From the NCBI GenBank assembly GCA_028285265.1, contig JANQPX010000055.1, positions 62,001-126,000 on the forward strand: DNA of 64,000 bases, in the 5' to 3' direction. Position 1 is the stretch's first letter, and each line of letters opens with the position of its first letter. This stretch comes from Geminicoccaceae bacterium. GTDB lineage: Bacteria; Pseudomonadota; Alphaproteobacteria; Geminicoccales; Geminicoccaceae. The notes beneath the pieces were generated by a model. That model ran no database searches. It had not been told where the DNA came from and saw nothing but the letters and a program-made list of their open reading frames with translations. A program made the position numbers and the translations under genes. Of this stretch, positions 61,148-64,000 are shown piece after piece.

Positions 61148-61711
61148 CTACTCAGTAAGAAGGGACACATTGGCCCCTGCCACTTGGCCAAAGCCGCCAA
61201 GGATTCCTTTGACGGCTTCATCAAGCATCCCTTCGGCGGCGATCGGGTTGTCTCCAGCAACGTACTCGGCCGACACCAGATACTTCGTGACGGAGGTGCC
61301 GCTCTCTTGATCGGTCAGCACGACCTCGGTCAGCATCTCGCTGCGGCCATCCTTTCCTTCTTCGTGGAGTTCTGTGCTGACACTTGGCGTTTCATGCTCA
61401 AAGGCCGTGATGGTCACCGTCATGTTTAAATCAGCAGCTTCGCCCGGGTCGACAATGCGCTTCAGATGTCCGCTTTCGACGAGCTCAAAATAGAGCCGTC
61501 GACGCAAATAGACGGCTGCTTCCTCAGGGCGGTAAGCCCAGTCATCACCAACGAACGGCGCCGTGTTGACCACGTCTAGAGCAGCCGTTGCATCGGAAGC
61601 AATCGCCTGAACCGCTGGTTGTTGTATTGCAACCTCCGAACCGATCGGCGCCGGTCCACAATTTGTCAAAGTAAAGACGATCGGAAACAACGGAATGAGC
61701 TTTTTCATCAT
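61148..61711 (-). CDS. Lipoprotein-like protein, paralogue of the downstream gene
   Basis: 187 residues from ATG 61711 (GGAAGG upstream; 61708 is also possible). A short signal segment LIPLFPIVFTLTNCGPAPIG has a Cys but Asn at -1 is unusual for a lipobox. The body parallels its neighbour: a charged helix before EAADLNMTVTITAFEHETPS and a conserved RSEMLTEVVLTDQESGTSVT strand pair. The two-gene unit probably makes envelope proteins. Function unknown. Confidence 0.7.
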   Translation of the reverse strand: MMKKLIPLFPIVFTLTNCGPAPIGSEVAIQQPAVQAIASDATAALDVVNTAPFVGDDWAYRPEEAAVYLRRRLYFELVESGHLKRIVDPGEAADLNMTVTITAFEHETPSVSTELHEEGKDGRSEMLTEVVLTDQESGTSVTKYLVSAEYVAGDNPIAAEGMLDEAVKGILGGFGQVAGANVSLLTE

Positions 61712-61741
61712 GAACCTTCCAAAAGGAATATTCGAAATCAC

Positions 61742-62336
61742 GGCCGTTCGTGTTCGAAACGCTATTGCCAGTACTTAACATCGTCGTGCTGAGGAGATTG
61801 TTCGTTTAAAAATGTCGTGTCTCCTCGTCAACCCAACATTTTGTTGATTAAGAATAACATCGGACGCTTTTGAGTTATATTTGCCACGACCATTTGCTCT
61901 CGCGAATGTATCGAGTTTCGGGTGAGTGGGCATCACACAAGCCGACCCGCTCAACCGGTGAAAACTGCTCTCAATGGCTATCCCGTCTTCCTCAGTCGAT
62001 CGGGACCAGAGACCCAAGTTAAGAACGGCCTTCTTGATTGGGATAAATGAAAGAAGCGCCATCAATATCGATCAGCTGCTGAGCACAGCCGCCTCCCAAT
62101 GCCACCCACGGGCAACGCTATGAGCGTGGTGGGGTTCAACATGCGTTCGAACGAGCACGTCATCGATTTGTCAGCGGAGGGTGACTCTTTGTGGTGAGGT
62201 GAGAAGATCCGCAGTTGCGAGACAACATTGTGCCGCGGTAAGGTCAAAAGACGCCGACCAAAAAGAGCAAGCAATTGCTTGAGACAGGGGAGGATTGAAT
62301 GCCGCTCACGGTGGAACCGACCGTTTGGGGGGCGTT
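61742..62336. other. 595-base intergenic stretch
   Basis: No protein-like frame on either strand. The left part would hold the promoter of the lipoprotein pair (leftward) and the right part that of the ABC transporter (rightward). A+T-rich bases around 61830-61880 are the best promoter candidate. No repeats or terminator noticed. Confidence 0.4.
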
Positions 62337-63134
62337 GTGATCAAAGCGGGTAACCCTGCGCACTCTTCGCCTCATTTTTCCGACATCGTGCGGATGGAAG
62401 GGGTGCAAAAATATTTCGGCGCAATCCATGCCCTGCGCGACGTTACCCTCAAGGTTGGCCGGAATGAAATTGTCGGGCTCATCGGTGACAATGGTGCTGG
62501 CAAGTCGACCTTGATCAAAGTGATGACAGGTGTGATGCCGCCGACCTCGGGGCGAATTTTCATTCGTGATCAGCCGATCGATCCCGATGATTATTCGGTG
62601 CGCATGGCCCACGATCTCTCGATTGAGACCGTCTATCAGGATCGATCACTGGCTGACAAACAACCGCTCTGGCGGAATTTTTTCGTTGGTCGCCAGATCA
62701 CCAATCGTTTCGGCTTCATCAATATCAAAAAGCAAAAGGCTATTGCAGAGGAGATTCTTCTGAAGTCGATAGGTTTTCGTGGTGCTGGTATCACCGTCGA
62801 TTCCACGGTTGCCCAGCTTTCCGGGGGTGAGCGTCAAGGCATCGCGATCGGCCGCGCCATGCATTACGAGGCCGATCTCATCGTGCTTGACGAGCCGACG
62901 GCCGCACTTGCCGTGAAAGAGGTCCGCAAGGTTCTCGACTTCGTTGGCAAGATCCGTGATTCGGGCCGTGCTTGCGTCTACATCGAACACAATCTGGCCC
63001 ATGTGCACGAGGTCGCCGATCGTCTGGTGGTGCTCGACCGCGGTGCCGTCGTCGCCGAGATTAAACCGGAGGACATGACGGTCGCCGAACTCACCGACTA
63101 CCTGATCTCGCTGCAGCATCAAGCCGATGACTGA
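62337..63134 (+). CDS. Sugar-type ABC transporter ATP-binding protein (single-domain RbsA-like)
   Basis: 265 residues from GTG 62337 (GGGGGG upstream; another in-frame start lies at 62295). Walker A LIGDNGAGKSTLIKVMTG, Q-loop TVYQDRSLADKQPLWRNFFVG, signature AQLSGGERQGIAIGRAM and Walker B LIVLDEPTAALAV are complete. It has one nucleotide domain, in contrast to the two-domain RbsA, and resembles the shorter carbohydrate/nucleoside-type importer ATPases. Its end overlaps the permease gene, so they are one operon. No binding protein gene is seen before the window ends. Confidence 0.88.
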   Translation: MIKAGNPAHSSPHFSDIVRMEGVQKYFGAIHALRDVTLKVGRNEIVGLIGDNGAGKSTLIKVMTGVMPPTSGRIFIRDQPIDPDDYSVRMAHDLSIETVYQDRSLADKQPLWRNFFVGRQITNRFGFINIKKQKAIAEEILLKSIGFRGAGITVDSTVAQLSGGERQGIAIGRAMHYEADLIVLDEPTAALAVKEVRKVLDFVGKIRDSGRACVYIEHNLAHVHEVADRLVVLDRGAVVAEIKPEDMTVAELTDYLISLQHQADD

Positions 63135-64000
63135 TCGTTCGACAATACCGATCACGCGGCGGATTGAGGGGCTGCCGATCATCGTCGTGTTTGTGCTGCT
63201 ACTTAGCCTCTTCATGACCACGGCGCCACAGGTCTTTTTGGCACCCTTTATCTACACCACCTTTCTGTCGACCCTGCCACCGCTGATTCTGTTGGCGATC
63301 GGTCTGACCTTTGTGATCGGTGCTGGAGAGATCGACCTGTCGTTTCCGGCGATCATCGGTTTTGCAGGCTTCGTCTTCGCCATCCTGTTCAAGGAATATC
63401 AGCTTGGCTGGATCGCCGTCCTTGCAGGGCTTGGTGCTGGTGTTCTGGTCGGTTTTATCAATGGTCTGCTCATCGCCAAAATCGGCATTCCGTCGTTCAT
63501 CACGACGCTTGGCACCCAGTTTCTCTGGTTCGGCATGGCGACTGTTCTCTCAGGCGGCAAATCTTACGCTCTCCGTGGCGCCGATCAGACGTCGGTCTGG
63601 AACGTGATTGTGGGCAGGCCGTTTGCGGGCTTGGAGGGGCCTCCTTGGCTTTGGCAGCTGCCAATGCAGGCTTTTTGGACGATCATCATCGTCGTCTTTC
63701 TTTGGTTCATCTTGAACCGCCATCGATTCGGTGAGCACACACTCTTCATCGGGGACAGCAATGACGTTTCGCGCGTGGTCGGGATCGACGTTGACCGCGA
63801 GAAGATCAAAATCTTTACGCTCATGGGACTGCTTGCGGGTGCTGCTGCAATCATGCTGACACTCGAGAACAAGAACTACTTCGGCAATCAGGGGCAAGGC
63901 TATTTGCTGACCGCCATCGCATCCGTCCTCATCGGCGGAACATCGATTTTCGGCGGGAGAGCGACCATCATCGGCACCGTATTCGGATGTCTGATCATCG
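63127..64000 (+). CDS. Sugar-type ABC transporter permease (RbsC-like), truncated by the window edge
   Basis: ATG 63127 lies inside the last codons of the ATPase gene, in another frame. The frame is open to base 64000: 291 residues with at least seven membrane helices, including VIGAGEIDLSFPAIIGFAGF and KIGIPSFITTLGTQFLWFGM, both typical of RbsC/AraH permeases (the latter carries the TLGT motif), and YLLTAIASVLIGGTSIFGGR near the end. The missing end should hold only about 40 residues. With the ATPase it forms a small-molecule importer whose ligand is unknown. Confidence 0.85.
   Translation, partial: MTDRSTIPITRRIEGLPIIVVFVLLLSLFMTTAPQVFLAPFIYTTFLSTLPPLILLAIGLTFVIGAGEIDLSFPAIIGFAGFVFAILFKEYQLGWIAVLAGLGAGVLVGFINGLLIAKIGIPSFITTLGTQFLWFGMATVLSGGKSYALRGADQTSVWNVIVGRPFAGLEGPPWLWQLPMQAFWTIIIVVFLWFILNRHRFGEHTLFIGDSNDVSRVVGIDVDREKIKIFTLMGLLAGAAAIMLTLENKNYFGNQGQGYLLTAIASVLIGGTSIFGGRATIIGTVFGCLII

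Noticed and set aside
1..64000. CRISPR arrays, rRNA operons, intact insertion sequences, replication origin
   Set aside because: None seen: no regularly spaced repeats, no rRNA-like segments, no transposase with terminal repeats.

Overview
The window is G+C-rich, densely coded DNA from a heterotrophic alphaproteobacterium, most likely marine or salt-associated. The pointers are a probable DMSP demethylase (DmdA), a sulfopropanediol/sulfolactate operon, an operon for betaines of the hydroxyproline type, two different TRAP transporters, a sulfatase of the formylglycine type, and many small LysR/Lrp/MarR/GntR/LacI-controlled catabolic units. There is no rRNA, no complete tRNA, no CRISPR array and no intact insertion sequence. 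This is an accessory catabolic region.

Layout. 1-9.2 kb: methylated-amine/hydroxyproline-betaine block (end of an MDR-family reductase, two enolase-superfamily enzymes of which one looks like 4-hydroxyproline betaine 2-epimerase, a non-pyrrolysine MttB-family methyltransferase, a membrane dipeptidase, two conserved proteins of unknown function, a Rieske oxygenase). 9.2-14.1 kb: sulfonate operon (hpsN-comD-comE-FMN hydroxyacid dehydrogenase) divergent from a LacI regulator, with a very clean double operator between them. 14.1-19.9 kb: phosphoesterase, a decayed tRNA-Arg(TCT) 3' fragment beside a ParDE-type toxin-antitoxin pair, a NIT-domain chemoreceptor and a small probably leaderless gene. 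20.0-33.1 kb: a twelve-gene divergent unit around one GntR/HutC regulator. Leftward run GntR, LeuC-like, LeuD-like and a DctPQM TRAP transporter; rightward run a tautomerase-SnoaL fusion, HyuB, HyuA, an isochorismatase-fold protein without the catalytic Cys, an isocitrate lyase/PEP mutase-type C-C lyase and an FAD reductase. 33.2-38.8 kb: sulfatase plus TAXI-type TRAP transporter, divergent from a LysR gene. 39.0-50.1 kb: small LysR-controlled units (MFS, ABM, TauD-like, CmcJ-like, azoreductase, SDR, DAO oxidoreductase, DinB) with several gene remnants. 50.3-60.4 kb: Lrp/DMT exporter, DmdA, MarR, MscS channel, GMC oxidoreductase, Lrp/LysE. 60.5-64 kb: two related lipoproteins and the start of an RbsA/RbsC-type ABC importer, cut by the window end.

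The most interesting candidate system is the 20.0-33.1 kb divergon. Its parts suggest uptake of an acidic cyclic imide or lactam, ATP-dependent ring opening (HyuAB), isomerisation or hydration of an unsaturated diacid (LeuCD-like) and C-C cleavage to a 2-oxoacid plus a short acid (lyase). The gene identities are well supported; the substrate is an inference.
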